A stretch of 64,000 nucleotides of DNA from Stutzerimonas stutzeri (GTDB taxonomy: Bacteria > Pseudomonadota > Gammaproteobacteria > Pseudomonadales > Pseudomonadaceae), in contig DDKB01000025.1 of the NCBI GenBank assembly GCA_002339675.1, positions 1 to 64,000 of the forward strand, read 5' to 3'. Below, piece by piece: positions 41,155-50,793 of this stretch. A program made the translations under genes and the position numbers. The notes under the pieces are model-generated. The model worked only from the letters and a program-made list of their open reading frames with translations, was not told where the DNA came from and searched no databases. Position 1 is the first letter of the stretch. Each line of letters begins with the position of its first letter.

Positions 41155-42474
41155 TCAACGTGACTCCAAGGCAGTCAAGCCACGGCCGAGCAGCCGGTCA
41201 GCAAGCCCCGCCACCGCCAGCGTTAGCAGGACCGGCACCAGCCAGCCCATGCTCTGCGCAGCCAGAGGCATCGCCGTGAACACTGCCGGGACCAGCGCGG
41301 TGAAGCCGGCAGCGGACAGGCCGTCGGCCAGGCCGAACACCAGCGTCACCGCCATGACGGGGACGAAGACCCGGCTCGGCGAGACCCAGCAGCGATCCAG
41401 CAGGCTCAGCGCGACCAGCATGATCGCCAGCGGATAGAGCCCGACCAGCACCGGCACTGACAGGCTGATCAGCTGGGTCAGACCCTGATTGGCGACCAGC
41501 AGACTGAACAGCGTGAAGGTCACCGCCACGACGCGGTAACTGACCGGCAGCAGCCCACTGAAAAACTCGCCACAGGCCGCCGTCAGCCCGACCGCGGTGG
41601 TCAGGCAGGCGAGCGTGATGACCACCGCCAATAACAGGCTGCCGGTCATGCCGAAGGTGTGCTGGACATAGGTGGTCAGGATCTGCACGCCGTTCTGTGC
41701 ATCGCCGGCAATACCCTGGCTGGTCGCACCGAGGTAGAACAGAGCCAGGTACACCAGGGACAGGCCGGCCGCGGCGATTGCCCCGGCGATCATCGAATAG
41801 CGAGTCACCAGCGCGGGTTCCGAGACGCCCCGGTCCCGGATCGCCGTGGCAATCACGATGCCGAACACCAAGGCGCCGAGCGTATCCATTGTCAGGTAGC
41901 CGTCGAGAAAGCCCTTCAGCAGCGGCCCGTCTCGATAGCCCTGCGCCGTCACGCCGACCTCCCCCGCCGGTGCGAAGACCGCCGCGCCGCCCAGTACCAG
42001 CAGGGCAGCGAGCAACACCGGCGTGATGAACTTGCCCACCCGATCAACCAGTCGGCCGGGGTTCAGCACCAGGAACAGGACCGCAGCGAAGAAGGTCATC
42101 GTGTACACCAGCAAAGGCACCGCCGCGTTGCCGGTGAAGGGCGCCACCCCCATCTCGAACGACACGACCGCCGTTCGCGGCGTCGCGAACAATGGGCCGA
42201 TGGCGAGGTAGACGGCCACTGCCAATACCGTGCCGGCGCTTCGCCCCAGCGGTGCGGTCAACCGATCCATGCCACCGCCGACGCGAGCCAGGGCCACGAC
42301 CGTTAACAAGGGCAAACCGACCCCGGTCAGCAAGAATCCGGCCGCCGCCGGCCAGATGGCCTGCCCCGCCGCCATGCCGGCACTGGGAGGAAAAATGATG
42401 TTGCCCGCGCCAAGAAACAGGGCGAAGGTCATGAAACCAAGGGCCAGTAAATCCTGGCCGTTCAATCGAGTCAT
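41155..42474 (-). CDS. brnQ: BrnQ/BraB: branched-chain amino acid:cation symporter
   Basis: A 439-residue secondary transporter of the LIVCS family with about 12 helices, importing Leu, Ile and Val with Na+. The N-terminal FMTFALFLGAGNIIFPPSAG and the PRTAVVSFEMGVAPF segment are diagnostic. The ATG at 42474 gives the family N-terminus (MTRLNGQDLLALGF); the 34 upstream codons are shadow. The RBS is weak. P. aeruginosa carries braB beside sucD, the same position as here. Confidence 0.94.
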   Translation of the reverse strand: MTRLNGQDLLALGFMTFALFLGAGNIIFPPSAGMAAGQAIWPAAAGFLLTGVGLPLLTVVALARVGGGMDRLTAPLGRSAGTVLAVAVYLAIGPLFATPRTAVVSFEMGVAPFTGNAAVPLLVYTMTFFAAVLFLVLNPGRLVDRVGKFITPVLLAALLVLGGAAVFAPAGEVGVTAQGYRDGPLLKGFLDGYLTMDTLGALVFGIVIATAIRDRGVSEPALVTRYSMIAGAIAAAGLSLVYLALFYLGATSQGIAGDAQNGVQILTTYVQHTFGMTGSLLLAVVITLACLTTAVGLTAACGEFFSGLLPVSYRVVAVTFTLFSLLVANQGLTQLISLSVPVLVGLYPLAIMLVALSLLDRCWVSPSRVFVPVMAVTLVFGLADGLSAAGFTALVPAVFTAMPLAAQSMGWLVPVLLTLAVAGLADRLLGRGLTALESR

Positions 42475-42651
42475 CGGGTTTTCACTGCTGCGAGAAAATG
42501 CGGAGCCGCCACGCACCCCTGAATGCCAATTGCCTCGACGCCGAGCGGCCTCAGTCTCGCGAGCCGGCCGGAACACGAGCTGATATTGCCGAAACCGGCG
42601 CGGACGTTAACGCGGGGATAAGCCCCACGGGGATACGCAGGACGGATCCGT

Positions 42652-42690
42652 CAGAAAGAAAAATGCCAGTCAGGCGAGCTGACTGGCATT
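42652..42690 (-). terminator. rho-independent terminator of the sdh-suc cluster
   Basis: AATGCCAGTCAG and CTGACTGGCATT form a perfect 12-bp stem with a 5-base loop, followed on the sucD strand by a T-rich run of 10 bases. It lies 18 bases beyond the sucD stop. Confidence 0.93.
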
Positions 42691-42708
42691 GGTTGGCAGA
42701 CGCGGGGA

Positions 42709-43596
42709 TCAGCCCTGCTTGACGGCCCAGCCAGTGATCTCGGCGAGTGCCTTGCCGATGTCGGCCAGCGAACGCACCGTCTTCACGCCGGCATCCTGCA
42801 GCGCCGCGAACTTCTCGTCCGCCGTGCCCTTGCCGCCAGAGATGATCGCGCCCGCGTGCCCCATGCGCTTGCCCGCCGGAGCGGTCACACCCGCGATATA
42901 GGACACCACCGGCTTGGTAACGTTGGCCTTGATATACGCGGCAGCCTCTTCTTCGGCCGAGCCACCGATCTCACCGATCATCACGATCGCTTCGGTCTGC
43001 GGGTCATCCTGGAACAGCTTGAGGATGTCGATGAAGGTAGAACCCGGGATCGGGTCGCCACCGATACCGACGCACGTGGACTGGCCGAAGCCGGCGTCGG
43101 TGGTCTGCTTAACGGCTTCATAGGTCAGCGTACCCGAGCGGGACACGATACCGACCTTGCCCGGCATGTGGATATGGCCCGGCTGGATGCCGATCTTGCA
43201 TTCGCCGGGGGTGATTACGCCGGGGCAGTTCGGCCCGATCAGGCGTACGCCGAGCTCGTCGCACTTGATCTTGACCTCGAGCATGTCCAGGGTCGGGATG
43301 CCTTCGGTGATGCAGACGATGAGCTTGATGCCGCCGAATGCCGCTTCCAGGATCGAATCCTTGCAGAAAGGCGCAGGCACGTAGATCACCGAAGCGTCTG
43401 CGCCGGTCGCCGCAACCGCTTCCTTGACGGTGTTGAACACCGGCAGGCCGAGGTGGGTGGTGCCGCCCTTGCCGGGGGTTACGCCACCGACCATCTTGGT
43501 GCCGTATTCGATGGCCTGTTCCGAGTGGAAGGTCCCCTGCGAGCCGGTGAAGCCCTGGCAGATGACCTTGGTGTCTTTATTGATCAGGACGCTCAT
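42709..43596 (-). CDS. sucD: SucD: succinyl-CoA synthetase alpha subunit
   Basis: A 295-residue subunit carrying the phosphorylated His247 in RMGHAGAIISGG. The N-terminal CoA-binding Rossmann domain begins with CQGFTGSQGTFHSEQA. With SucC it converts succinyl-CoA to succinate with ATP/GTP formation. The start codon shares one base with the sucC stop (TAATG), so translation is coupled. A terminator follows directly. Confidence 0.98.
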   Translation of the reverse strand: MSVLINKDTKVICQGFTGSQGTFHSEQAIEYGTKMVGGVTPGKGGTTHLGLPVFNTVKEAVAATGADASVIYVPAPFCKDSILEAAFGGIKLIVCITEGIPTLDMLEVKIKCDELGVRLIGPNCPGVITPGECKIGIQPGHIHMPGKVGIVSRSGTLTYEAVKQTTDAGFGQSTCVGIGGDPIPGSTFIDILKLFQDDPQTEAIVMIGEIGGSAEEEAAAYIKANVTKPVVSYIAGVTAPAGKRMGHAGAIISGGKGTADEKFAALQDAGVKTVRSLADIGKALAEITGWAVKQG

Positions 43597-44762
43597 TACT
43601 TGCCCTCCGCGGCTTTGACGACTTGAATGGCCGCATCGGTCAGGCTGGTCGCACCGATGATGTTCAGACCACTTTCACTCAGCTTCTTGGCGCCGAGTTC
43701 GGCATTGTTGCCTTCAAGGCGAACCACGACCGGGACCTTCACGCCTACTTCCTTCACCGCGCCAATGATGCCTTCGGCGATCATGTCGCAGCGCACGATT
43801 CCGCCGAAGATGTTCACCAGAACCGCCGCCACGTTTTCATCCGAGAGAATGATTTTGAACGCCTCGGTCACACGCTCTTCGGTCGCACCACCGCCCACGT
43901 CGAGGAAGTTGGCCGGTTTGCCACCATGAAGGTTGACGATGTCCATGGTGCCCATGGCCAGGCCCGCGCCGTTGACCATGCAACCGATGTTGCCGTCGAG
44001 CGCGACGTAGTTGAGTTCCCACTTGGCCGCGTGAGCCTCGCGCGGGTCATCCTGCGAAGGATCCTGCATGCCGCGCAGCTTCGGCTGGCGGTAGATGGCA
44101 TTGCCGTCGATGTTGAGTTTGGCATCCAGACAGTGCAGGTTGCCGTCCTTCTTGATCACCAGCGGATTGACCTCAAGCAGCGCCAGATCGTAGTCGACGA
44201 AGAGCTTGCCGAGGTTGACGAAGATGTGGACGAACTGCTTGACCTGGTCGCCCTTCAGGCCCAGCTGAAAGGCCAGCTCGCGGCCTTGGAACGGCTGCGC
44301 GCCGACCAGCGGGTCGATGGTCGCCTTGAGAATCTTCTCAGGGGTGTCGTGAGCGACCTTCTCGATATCCACGCCACCTTCGGTGGAAGCCATGAACACG
44401 ATACGGCGCGTGGCGCGATCGACCACGGCGCCCAGATAGAGCTCCTTGTCGATGTCCGTGCAGGCTTCGACCAGGATCCGGCTGACCGGCTGTCCGTTGG
44501 CGTCGGTCTGGTAGGTTACCAGACGCTTGTCCAGCCACTGCTCGGCGAACGCGCGGGCTTCGTCTTTGCTGCGGACCAGCTTTACCCCACCCGCCTTGCC
44601 GCGACCACCGGCATGCACCTGGGCCTTGACCACCCACTGGGTGCCGCCAATATGGTCACAGGCTTCCGCTGCTTCCTTGGGGCTTTCGACTGCGTAGCCT
44701 TTGGAAACCGGCAATCCGTATTCGGCAAACAGCTGCTTGCCCTGGTATTCGTGAAGATTCAT
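43596..44762 (-). CDS. sucC: SucC: succinyl-CoA synthetase beta subunit
   Basis: A 388-residue ATP-grasp subunit. The N-terminus MNLHEYQGKQLFAEYGLPVS, the Lys/Gly-rich AQVHAGGRGKAGGVKLV loop and the C-terminal GGIVRCDMIAEGI phosphate-binding region are all present; length equals E. coli SucC (388). It follows lpdG by 168 bp that contain two hairpins, so its mRNA level may be set separately. Confidence 0.98.
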   Translation of the reverse strand: MNLHEYQGKQLFAEYGLPVSKGYAVESPKEAAEACDHIGGTQWVVKAQVHAGGRGKAGGVKLVRSKDEARAFAEQWLDKRLVTYQTDANGQPVSRILVEACTDIDKELYLGAVVDRATRRIVFMASTEGGVDIEKVAHDTPEKILKATIDPLVGAQPFQGRELAFQLGLKGDQVKQFVHIFVNLGKLFVDYDLALLEVNPLVIKKDGNLHCLDAKLNIDGNAIYRQPKLRGMQDPSQDDPREAHAAKWELNYVALDGNIGCMVNGAGLAMGTMDIVNLHGGKPANFLDVGGGATEERVTEAFKIILSDENVAAVLVNIFGGIVRCDMIAEGIIGAVKEVGVKVPVVVRLEGNNAELGAKKLSESGLNIIGATSLTDAAIQVVKAAEGK

Positions 44763-44795
44763 CTTAGCTACCGTTCGGTTTGATGTGCATCAGAC

Positions 44796-44879
44796 ACCGC
44801 GGATCGCGGTATCACCTCAAGTCGCTGAAAACTATCGAAGATACCTTTCAGAGACCTGTCATACCTTGCGCCAAGGTAT
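44796..44879 (-). repeat. two intercistronic hairpins between lpdG and sucC
   Basis: ACCGCG/CGCGGT with a GAT loop at 44796-44810, and ATACCTTG/CAAGGTAT with a CGC loop at 44861-44879. Neither is followed by a T-run on the gene strand, so they look like processing or stabilising elements rather than terminators. Confidence 0.5.
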
Positions 44880-44930
44880 TCGGCGACCTGCGCAGCCCTG
44901 TGGCCAGGCAAGCCGCCGTGTACAGCGCGG

Positions 44931-46367
44931 TTAGCGCTTCTTGCGGTTGGCGACGTGGATGGCATGACCATTCACCGCCAGGGCTGCTTCATGCAGCGCC
45001 TCGGACATGGTCGGATGCGAGAAGACCATCATGCCGAGGTCTTCGGCGCTGGTGCCGAATTCCATGCCGATGGCACCCTGCTGAACCAGTTCGGCTGCCG
45101 CCGGGCCCATCACGTGGACACCCAACACGCGATCGGTCTTCGCATCAGCGATGACCTTGACCAGACCTGCCGTGTCGTTGGCTGCCATCGCGCGGCCACT
45201 GGCTGCGAACGGGAAGGTGCCGACGTTAACTTCGACGCCTTCGGCCTTGAGCGCCTGCTCGGTCTTGCCGACCCACGCGATTTCCGGATGGGTATAGATG
45301 ACCGACGGAACCAGGTCGTAGTTCATTTGCGACTTGTGGCCGGCAATCCGCTCGGCAACCATCACGCCCTCTTCCGAGGCCTTGTGGGCAAGCATCGCAC
45401 CGCGAACCACGTCGCCAATCGCATACACGCCCGGGACGCTGGTGGCGCAATGATCGTCAACGAAGATGAAACCGCGCTCGTCCATATCGACGCCAGCATC
45501 GGCGGCCAGCAGATCGGTGGTGACCGGACGACGGCCGACCGCAACGATCAACTTGTCGAAGGTCTGCTGCTGCTCACCTTCGGCGTTGGTGAAGTTGACG
45601 GTGACCTGGTCACCCTTGACTTCCGAACCGGTCACGCGCGCGCCCAGCAGGATTTTCAAGCCCTGCTTGCTCAGCACCTTGAAGGCTTCCTTGGAGATTT
45701 GCTCGTCGGCGGCCGGCAGGAACTTGTCCATGGCTTCGAGCACGGTGACTTCCGCGCCCAGACGAGCCCAGACCGAGCCCAGCTCGAGGCCGATGACACC
45801 GGCACCGATGACGCCGAGTTTCTTCGGCACGCTCTGGAAATCCAGGGCGCCGGTCGAATCGACGATGATCTTCTGGTCAACGGGGGCCGGCGGAATGTCG
45901 ACGGGCTTGGAACCGGAGGCAAGAATCACGTTCTCGGCACCGAGCACCTGCGTGTTGCCGTCCAGACCAGTGACTTCGACCTGCTTGCCGCTGAGCAGCT
46001 TGCCGTGGCCTTCGAAAACGGTCACGCCGTTGGCCTTCATCAGGGCGGCGACGCCGCCGGTGAGGTTCTTAACGATCTGGTCCTTGCGAGCCACCATGGT
46101 CGGGACGTCCATCGCGACTTCGCCGGTGCTGATGCCATGGACCTTGAAGCTCTCGTGGGCTTCATGGAATTTGTAGGAACTGTCCAGCAGTGCCTTGGAG
46201 GGAATGCAACCGACGTTCAGGCAGGTGCCGCCGAGTGCGGTCTTGCCTTCCTTGCCTTGGTATTTCTCGATACAGGCCGTCTTCAGGCCCAGCTGCGCTG
46301 CACGAATGGCGGCCACATAGCCGCCGGGGCCGGCACCGATCACGACGACGTCGAATTTCTGGCTCAT
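44931..46367 (-). CDS. lpdG: LpdG: dihydrolipoamide dehydrogenase (E3)
   Basis: A 478-residue FAD enzyme that reoxidises lipoyl groups in the 2-oxoglutarate dehydrogenase complex and probably in others. FAD motif GAGPGGY is at 11-17, the redox-active disulfide is Cys49/Cys54 (GGTCLNVGCIPSK), the NAD-binding GAGVIGLELGSV follows, and the C-terminal HPTMSEALHEA supplies the catalytic His-Glu pair. AGAGGATT precedes the ATG. It lies downstream of sucB across a 95-bp gap with a long hairpin. Confidence 0.97.
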   Translation of the reverse strand: MSQKFDVVVIGAGPGGYVAAIRAAQLGLKTACIEKYQGKEGKTALGGTCLNVGCIPSKALLDSSYKFHEAHESFKVHGISTGEVAMDVPTMVARKDQIVKNLTGGVAALMKANGVTVFEGHGKLLSGKQVEVTGLDGNTQVLGAENVILASGSKPVDIPPAPVDQKIIVDSTGALDFQSVPKKLGVIGAGVIGLELGSVWARLGAEVTVLEAMDKFLPAADEQISKEAFKVLSKQGLKILLGARVTGSEVKGDQVTVNFTNAEGEQQQTFDKLIVAVGRRPVTTDLLAADAGVDMDERGFIFVDDHCATSVPGVYAIGDVVRGAMLAHKASEEGVMVAERIAGHKSQMNYDLVPSVIYTHPEIAWVGKTEQALKAEGVEVNVGTFPFAASGRAMAANDTAGLVKVIADAKTDRVLGVHVMGPAAAELVQQGAIGMEFGTSAEDLGMMVFSHPTMSEALHEAALAVNGHAIHVANRKKR

Positions 46368-46397
46368 TGCGAATCCTCTTTTCTAAGCGGCAAGCAA

Positions 46398-46456
46398 AGC
46401 TACAAGCCACCGGCGGGCTGCCTTGTCCGGCAGCTTGCCGCCTGCGGCCTGTAGCT
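46398..46456 (-). repeat. long REP-like hairpin between sucB and lpdG
   Basis: A 59-base imperfect palindrome: outer arms start AGCTACA and end TGTAGCT, 16 of 19 outer positions pair, and an inner GCTGCC/GGCAGC hairpin caps it. It fills most of the intercistronic gap, lacks a T-tract, and resembles the extragenic palindromes of pseudomonads. Confidence 0.6.
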
Positions 46457-46462
46457 GTCTTT

Positions 46463-47695
46463 TTAGATATCCAGCAGCAGACGGGCCGGATCTTCCAGCA
46501 AGTTCTTGATGGTCACCAGGAAGCTGACCGCTTCCTTACCGTCGATCAGGCGGTGATCATAGGACAGCGCCAGATACATCATCGGACGAATGACTACCTG
46601 ACCGTTGATGGCCATGGGACGCTGGATGATGTTGTGCATCCCCAGGATGGCTGCTTGCGGCGGGTTGACGATCGGGGTCGACATCATCGAGCCAAAGGTA
46701 CCGCCGTTGGTGATGGTGAAGGTGCCGCCGGTCATCTCGTCGATCGACAGCTTGCCGTCGCGGGCCTTCTTGCCGAAGGTGGCAATGCCGCTTTCGACTT
46801 CGGCCAGGCTCATCAGCTCGGCGTTGCGCAGCACCGGCACGACCAGACCGCGATCGCTGGAGACCGCCACGCCGATGTCCTGGTACCCGTGGTAGACGAT
46901 GTCGGTGCCGTCGATCGACGCATTGACCGCTGGGAAGCGCTTGAGCGCCTCGACCGAGGCCTTGACGAAGAACGACATGAAGCCCAGGCGGACGCCGTTA
47001 TGGGTCTTCTCGAACAGGTCCTTGTACTTCGAACGCAGGGCCATGACTTCGGTCATGTCGACTTCGTTAAAGGTGGTCAGCATCGCCATGTTCGACTGTG
47101 CTTCAACCAGACGCTCGGCCACCTTGGCGCGCAGGCGCGTCATCGGAACGCGCTTCTCGGTGCGATCGCCAGCGGACGTCACGACAGGCGCGGCAGCGGC
47201 ATTGCCGGCCGGCTTGGCAGCCGGTGCGGACTTCTTGGCCTCGATCGCGGCAACCAGGTCTTCCTTGGTCACGCGGCCATCTTTGCCGGTGCCCTTGACG
47301 CTGTTCGGGTCGATACCGTTTTCTTCCGCCAGCTTGCGGGCGGCGGGTGCCAGGATGGCGTCCTCGCCACTGGCGGCCGGAGCCGAAGCAGCGGCCGCTG
47401 CCGGCGCGCTCGCCTCAGCCGGAGCAGCAGCCGGAGCCGAGGAAGCGGCGGCCGTGGCGCCGGCGTCCAGCTTGCCGAGCAGCTCGCCACTGAGCACGGT
47501 GTCGCCTTCGTTCTTGACGATTTCGCTGAGCACGCCGTCGGCTTCAGCCAGTACTTCCATGACGACCTTGTCGGTTTCGATGTCGACGATCAGTTCGTCG
47601 CGCTTGACCGCGTCGCCCGGCTGCTTGTGCCAGGTGGCGACGGTGCCGTCAGCAACCGATTCCGGAAATTGAGGGGCTTTGATCTCGATAGCCAT
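46463..47695 (-). CDS. sucB: SucB: dihydrolipoamide succinyltransferase (E2)
   Basis: A 410-residue E2 core of the 2-oxoglutarate dehydrogenase complex. One lipoyl domain (1-78) has the lipoylated Lys43 in ETDKVVMEV. A long Ala/Pro-rich hinge (about 82-110) leads to the E1/E3-binding domain (111-148), then the acyltransferase with SYDHRLIDGKEAV near the C-terminus (catalytic His). It sits between sucA (68 bp) and lpdG (95 bp); both gaps hold hairpins. Confidence 0.98.
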   Translation of the reverse strand: MAIEIKAPQFPESVADGTVATWHKQPGDAVKRDELIVDIETDKVVMEVLAEADGVLSEIVKNEGDTVLSGELLGKLDAGATAAASSAPAAAPAEASAPAAAAASAPAASGEDAILAPAARKLAEENGIDPNSVKGTGKDGRVTKEDLVAAIEAKKSAPAAKPAGNAAAAPVVTSAGDRTEKRVPMTRLRAKVAERLVEAQSNMAMLTTFNEVDMTEVMALRSKYKDLFEKTHNGVRLGFMSFFVKASVEALKRFPAVNASIDGTDIVYHGYQDIGVAVSSDRGLVVPVLRNAELMSLAEVESGIATFGKKARDGKLSIDEMTGGTFTITNGGTFGSMMSTPIVNPPQAAILGMHNIIQRPMAINGQVVIRPMMYLALSYDHRLIDGKEAVSFLVTIKNLLEDPARLLLDI

Positions 47696-47728
47696 TAGCT
47701 GGGGTCCTATTGATTCGTTTTTTACATC

Positions 47729-47751
47729 GAGGCCGCGATGTCCGCGGCCTC
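47729..47751 (-). repeat. perfect hairpin between sucA and sucB
   Basis: GAGGCCGCG and CGCGGCCTC form a 9-bp perfect stem with a 5-base loop, 12 bases beyond the sucA stop. On the gene strand it is followed by an A-run, not a T-run, so it is not a rho-independent terminator. Confidence 0.65.
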
Positions 47752-47763
47752 TTGCAAGAATGA

Positions 47764-50595
47764 TTAAACGGTGAACGCGTCCTGCAGCAGTTTTTCCTGC
47801 TGTTCGGCATGCATGGAGGCGTAGCCCACTGCCGGTGCAGCGGAGGCGTCACGCCCGGCGTACTGCAGGAACAACTCCTTCTTGTGCGCAACGGCAACGC
47901 GCCGCATATGGTGCTGACTGCAATACCAGGCCCCCTGGTTCATCGGCTCTTCCTGACACCAGACGATGCTCTTGAGGTTCTGGTACGGCGCGAGCACCTC
48001 GGCCAGATCATCCTCGGGGAACGGATACAGCTGCTCCAGACGAACGATCGCGATGTCGTCGCGGCCTTCGTTACGGCGCTTGTCCAGCAGATCGTAGTAG
48101 ACCTTGCCACTGCACATGATCAGGCGTTCGACCTTGCTCGGCTCGATCTGATCGATCTCCGGGATCACGGTCAGGAACGAGCCTTCAGTGAGATCCTCGA
48201 GCGTCGAGGTGGCAAGCTTGTGACGCAACAGCGATTTGGGGGTCAAGGCCACCAGCGGCTTGCGCAGCGGACGAATCGCCTGTCGACGCAGCATATGGTA
48301 GACCTGCGCCGGCGTAGTCGGCACGCAGACCTGGATGTTGTGTTCGGCACAGAGCTGCAGGTAACGCTCCAGGCGCGCCGAAGAGTGCTCCGGGCCCTGC
48401 CCTTCATACCCATGCGGCAGCAGCATGGTCAGGCCGCAGAGACGGCCCCACTTGTGCTCGCCACTGGTGATGAACTGGTCGATCACGACCTGGGCGCCGT
48501 TGGCGAAGTCGCCAAACTGCGCTTCCCAGACGACCAGCGCATTCGGCATGGTGGTCGCGTAGCCGTACTCGAAGGCCAGAACCGCTTCCTCGGAGAGGAA
48601 CGAATCGTACAGGTCGAACCGCGGCTGCCCTTCATAGAGGTGCTGCAGCGGGATGTAGGTGCTTCCGTCCTTCTGGTTGTGCAGCGCCGCATGGCGGTGC
48701 GAGAAGGTGCCACGGCCGACGTCCTGGCCGCTGATGCGAACGGGATGGCCCTCGAACAGCAGGGTCGCGTAGGCCAGGGTTTCGGCGTAGCCCCAGTTGA
48801 TGGCCAGCGCGCCGGCGCCCATCTTCTGGCGATCCTCGAGGATCTTGGCGACCTGCCGCTGGACCACGAAGCCCTCGGGCACCATCAGCATCTTGCTGGA
48901 CAGTTCCTGCAGCGCCTTGAGGTCGAAACGGGTGTCGTAGCGTGCCGTCCAGGTATGGCCCAGGTACGGACGCCAGTCTACGAAGAGCTCCTTGTTCGGC
49001 TCCTTGACCAGGCTCTTGACGACGTGAAGGCCGTTGTCGAGCGCGGCGCGGTAGTCGTCGACCTTCGCCTGGACACTGCCATCGTCCAGCACGCTGGACT
49101 GGATCAGGGAGTCGGCATACAGCTCGCGCGTGGTGCGCTGCTTGGCGATCTTCTGATACATCAGAGGCTGCGTGCCACTTGGCTCGTCGGCCTCGTTGTG
49201 CCCGCGACGGCGGTAGCAGATGAGGTCGATGACGATGTCGCGCTTGAACTGCATGCGGTAATCGACCGCCAGTTGCGTCACGAACAGGACGGCCTCTGGA
49301 TCGTCGGCGTTCACGTGGAAGATCGGTGCCTGAATCATCTTCGCGACGTCGGTCGCGTATTCGGTCGAGCGCGCGTCTTCCTGTTTGTTGGTGGTAAAGC
49401 CGACCTGGTTGTTGATTACGATACGGATGGTCCCGCCCGTGCGATAGGCACGGGTCTGGGACATCTGGAAGGTTTCCATCACCACGCCCTGGCCCGCCAC
49501 CGCGGCGTCGCCATGGATGGTCACGGGAAGAACCTTATCGCCAACCGCATCGGAACGGCGGTCCTGCCGCGCCCGCACCGAGCCTTCGACCACCGGCGAA
49601 ACGATTTCGAGGTGCGACGGGTTGAAGGCCATGGCCAGGTGGATTTCGCCGCCAGGCGTCATCACGTTGGACGAGAAACCCTGGTGATACTTGACGTCAC
49701 CGGAGCTCAGGCCTTCGACCTTCTTGCCCTCGAATTCGTCAAAAAGATCGCGCGGGTTCTTGCCGAAGGTGTTCACCAGCACGTTGAGACGGCCGCGGTG
49801 GGCCATGCCGATGACGATTTCCTTGGTGCCGTACGAACCGGAACGCTGAATGATCTCGTCAAGTAGCGGAATCAGGCTCTCGCCGCCTTCCAGGCCAAAC
49901 CGCTTGGTGCCTGGGTACTTGGTGCCCAGGTATTTCTCGAGGCCCTCGGCAGCGGTCAGACGCTCGAGCAGATGGCTTTTGATCTCCGGCGAGAACGCCG
50001 GGCGGCCACGCACGCTTTCGAGGCGCTGGATAAACCAGTTGCGCTGATCGGAGTCGACGATATGGGTGAATTCGGCACCAATGGTGCGGCAATATGTCTC
50101 TTGCAGCGCCTGCTGGATTTCACGCAAGGTTGCTTGATCTTTGCCAACTGCCAGGTCGCCGGTACGAAAGACCGTATCCAGGTCCGCGTCCGTCAGGCCG
50201 TAATTGTTGATGGCGAGATCCGCCGGCGCGGGGCGCTGCTGCAGACCAAGCGGGTCGAGCTTCGCCGCCTGGTGGCCACGCATCCGGTAGGCCTGGATGA
50301 GACGCAGGACTTCGACCTGCTTCTTTTCGTGCTCGCTACTGACGCTACCGGCCGACACCGGCTGGGCGCGGCGCTGATTCTTCGCCAGCAGGACGAAGTG
50401 ATCGCGAATCGTCGAATGCGAAACATCGGCTGCAGAGCCACCATTGACAGGCAGCTTCTGGAAATAGGTGCGCCACTCTTCTGGCACAGCGTTGGGATCG
50501 TGCAGGTAGAGCTCGTAGAGCTCTTCCACGTAGGCAGCGTTTCCACCGGATAGGTGGGCACTGTCCCACATGCGCTGCATTACGCTTTCTTGCAT
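47764..50595 (-). CDS. sucA: SucA: 2-oxoglutarate dehydrogenase E1 component
   Basis: A 943-residue thiamine-diphosphate enzyme decarboxylating 2-oxoglutarate and transferring succinyl to the lipoyl arm of SucB. The N-terminal E2-binding segment MQRMWDSAHLSGGNAAYVEELY, the GMAHRGRLNVLVN motif, the ThDP-binding HGDAAVAGQGVV/NNQVGFTT region and the transketolase domain with LLPHGYEGQGPEHSSAR are all in order. AAGGTGA precedes the ATG. It follows sdhB by 284 bp. Confidence 0.98.
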   Translation of the reverse strand: MQESVMQRMWDSAHLSGGNAAYVEELYELYLHDPNAVPEEWRTYFQKLPVNGGSAADVSHSTIRDHFVLLAKNQRRAQPVSAGSVSSEHEKKQVEVLRLIQAYRMRGHQAAKLDPLGLQQRPAPADLAINNYGLTDADLDTVFRTGDLAVGKDQATLREIQQALQETYCRTIGAEFTHIVDSDQRNWFIQRLESVRGRPAFSPEIKSHLLERLTAAEGLEKYLGTKYPGTKRFGLEGGESLIPLLDEIIQRSGSYGTKEIVIGMAHRGRLNVLVNTFGKNPRDLFDEFEGKKVEGLSSGDVKYHQGFSSNVMTPGGEIHLAMAFNPSHLEIVSPVVEGSVRARQDRRSDAVGDKVLPVTIHGDAAVAGQGVVMETFQMSQTRAYRTGGTIRIVINNQVGFTTNKQEDARSTEYATDVAKMIQAPIFHVNADDPEAVLFVTQLAVDYRMQFKRDIVIDLICYRRRGHNEADEPSGTQPLMYQKIAKQRTTRELYADSLIQSSVLDDGSVQAKVDDYRAALDNGLHVVKSLVKEPNKELFVDWRPYLGHTWTARYDTRFDLKALQELSSKMLMVPEGFVVQRQVAKILEDRQKMGAGALAINWGYAETLAYATLLFEGHPVRISGQDVGRGTFSHRHAALHNQKDGSTYIPLQHLYEGQPRFDLYDSFLSEEAVLAFEYGYATTMPNALVVWEAQFGDFANGAQVVIDQFITSGEHKWGRLCGLTMLLPHGYEGQGPEHSSARLERYLQLCAEHNIQVCVPTTPAQVYHMLRRQAIRPLRKPLVALTPKSLLRHKLATSTLEDLTEGSFLTVIPEIDQIEPSKVERLIMCSGKVYYDLLDKRRNEGRDDIAIVRLEQLYPFPEDDLAEVLAPYQNLKSIVWCQEEPMNQGAWYCSQHHMRRVAVAHKKELFLQYAGRDASAAPAVGYASMHAEQQEKLLQDAFTV

Positions 50596-50793
50596 GTCTG
50601 GTCACCTTCGATAAGGAGACACCACCAGCGTGGAGACCGCAGCATGACTTCCCAAGTTCTGAAGCAGCGACCCAGGTAAAGCCACTACGGACCGCGCAGA
50701 TAGTTTCCGAGAACAACCCCGGATGCTCCTGCTGGTCATCAATTTTCAGAGTGAAGCCCCGGCCTTGTAAGCTGGGACCCCTACTAAGACTGC

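Noticed and set aside
47809..49866. 685-codon open frame antisense to sucA
   Set aside because: Mirror of SucA codon bias; composition is unlike real proteins (many Arg, Val, His and Gly without domain pattern).
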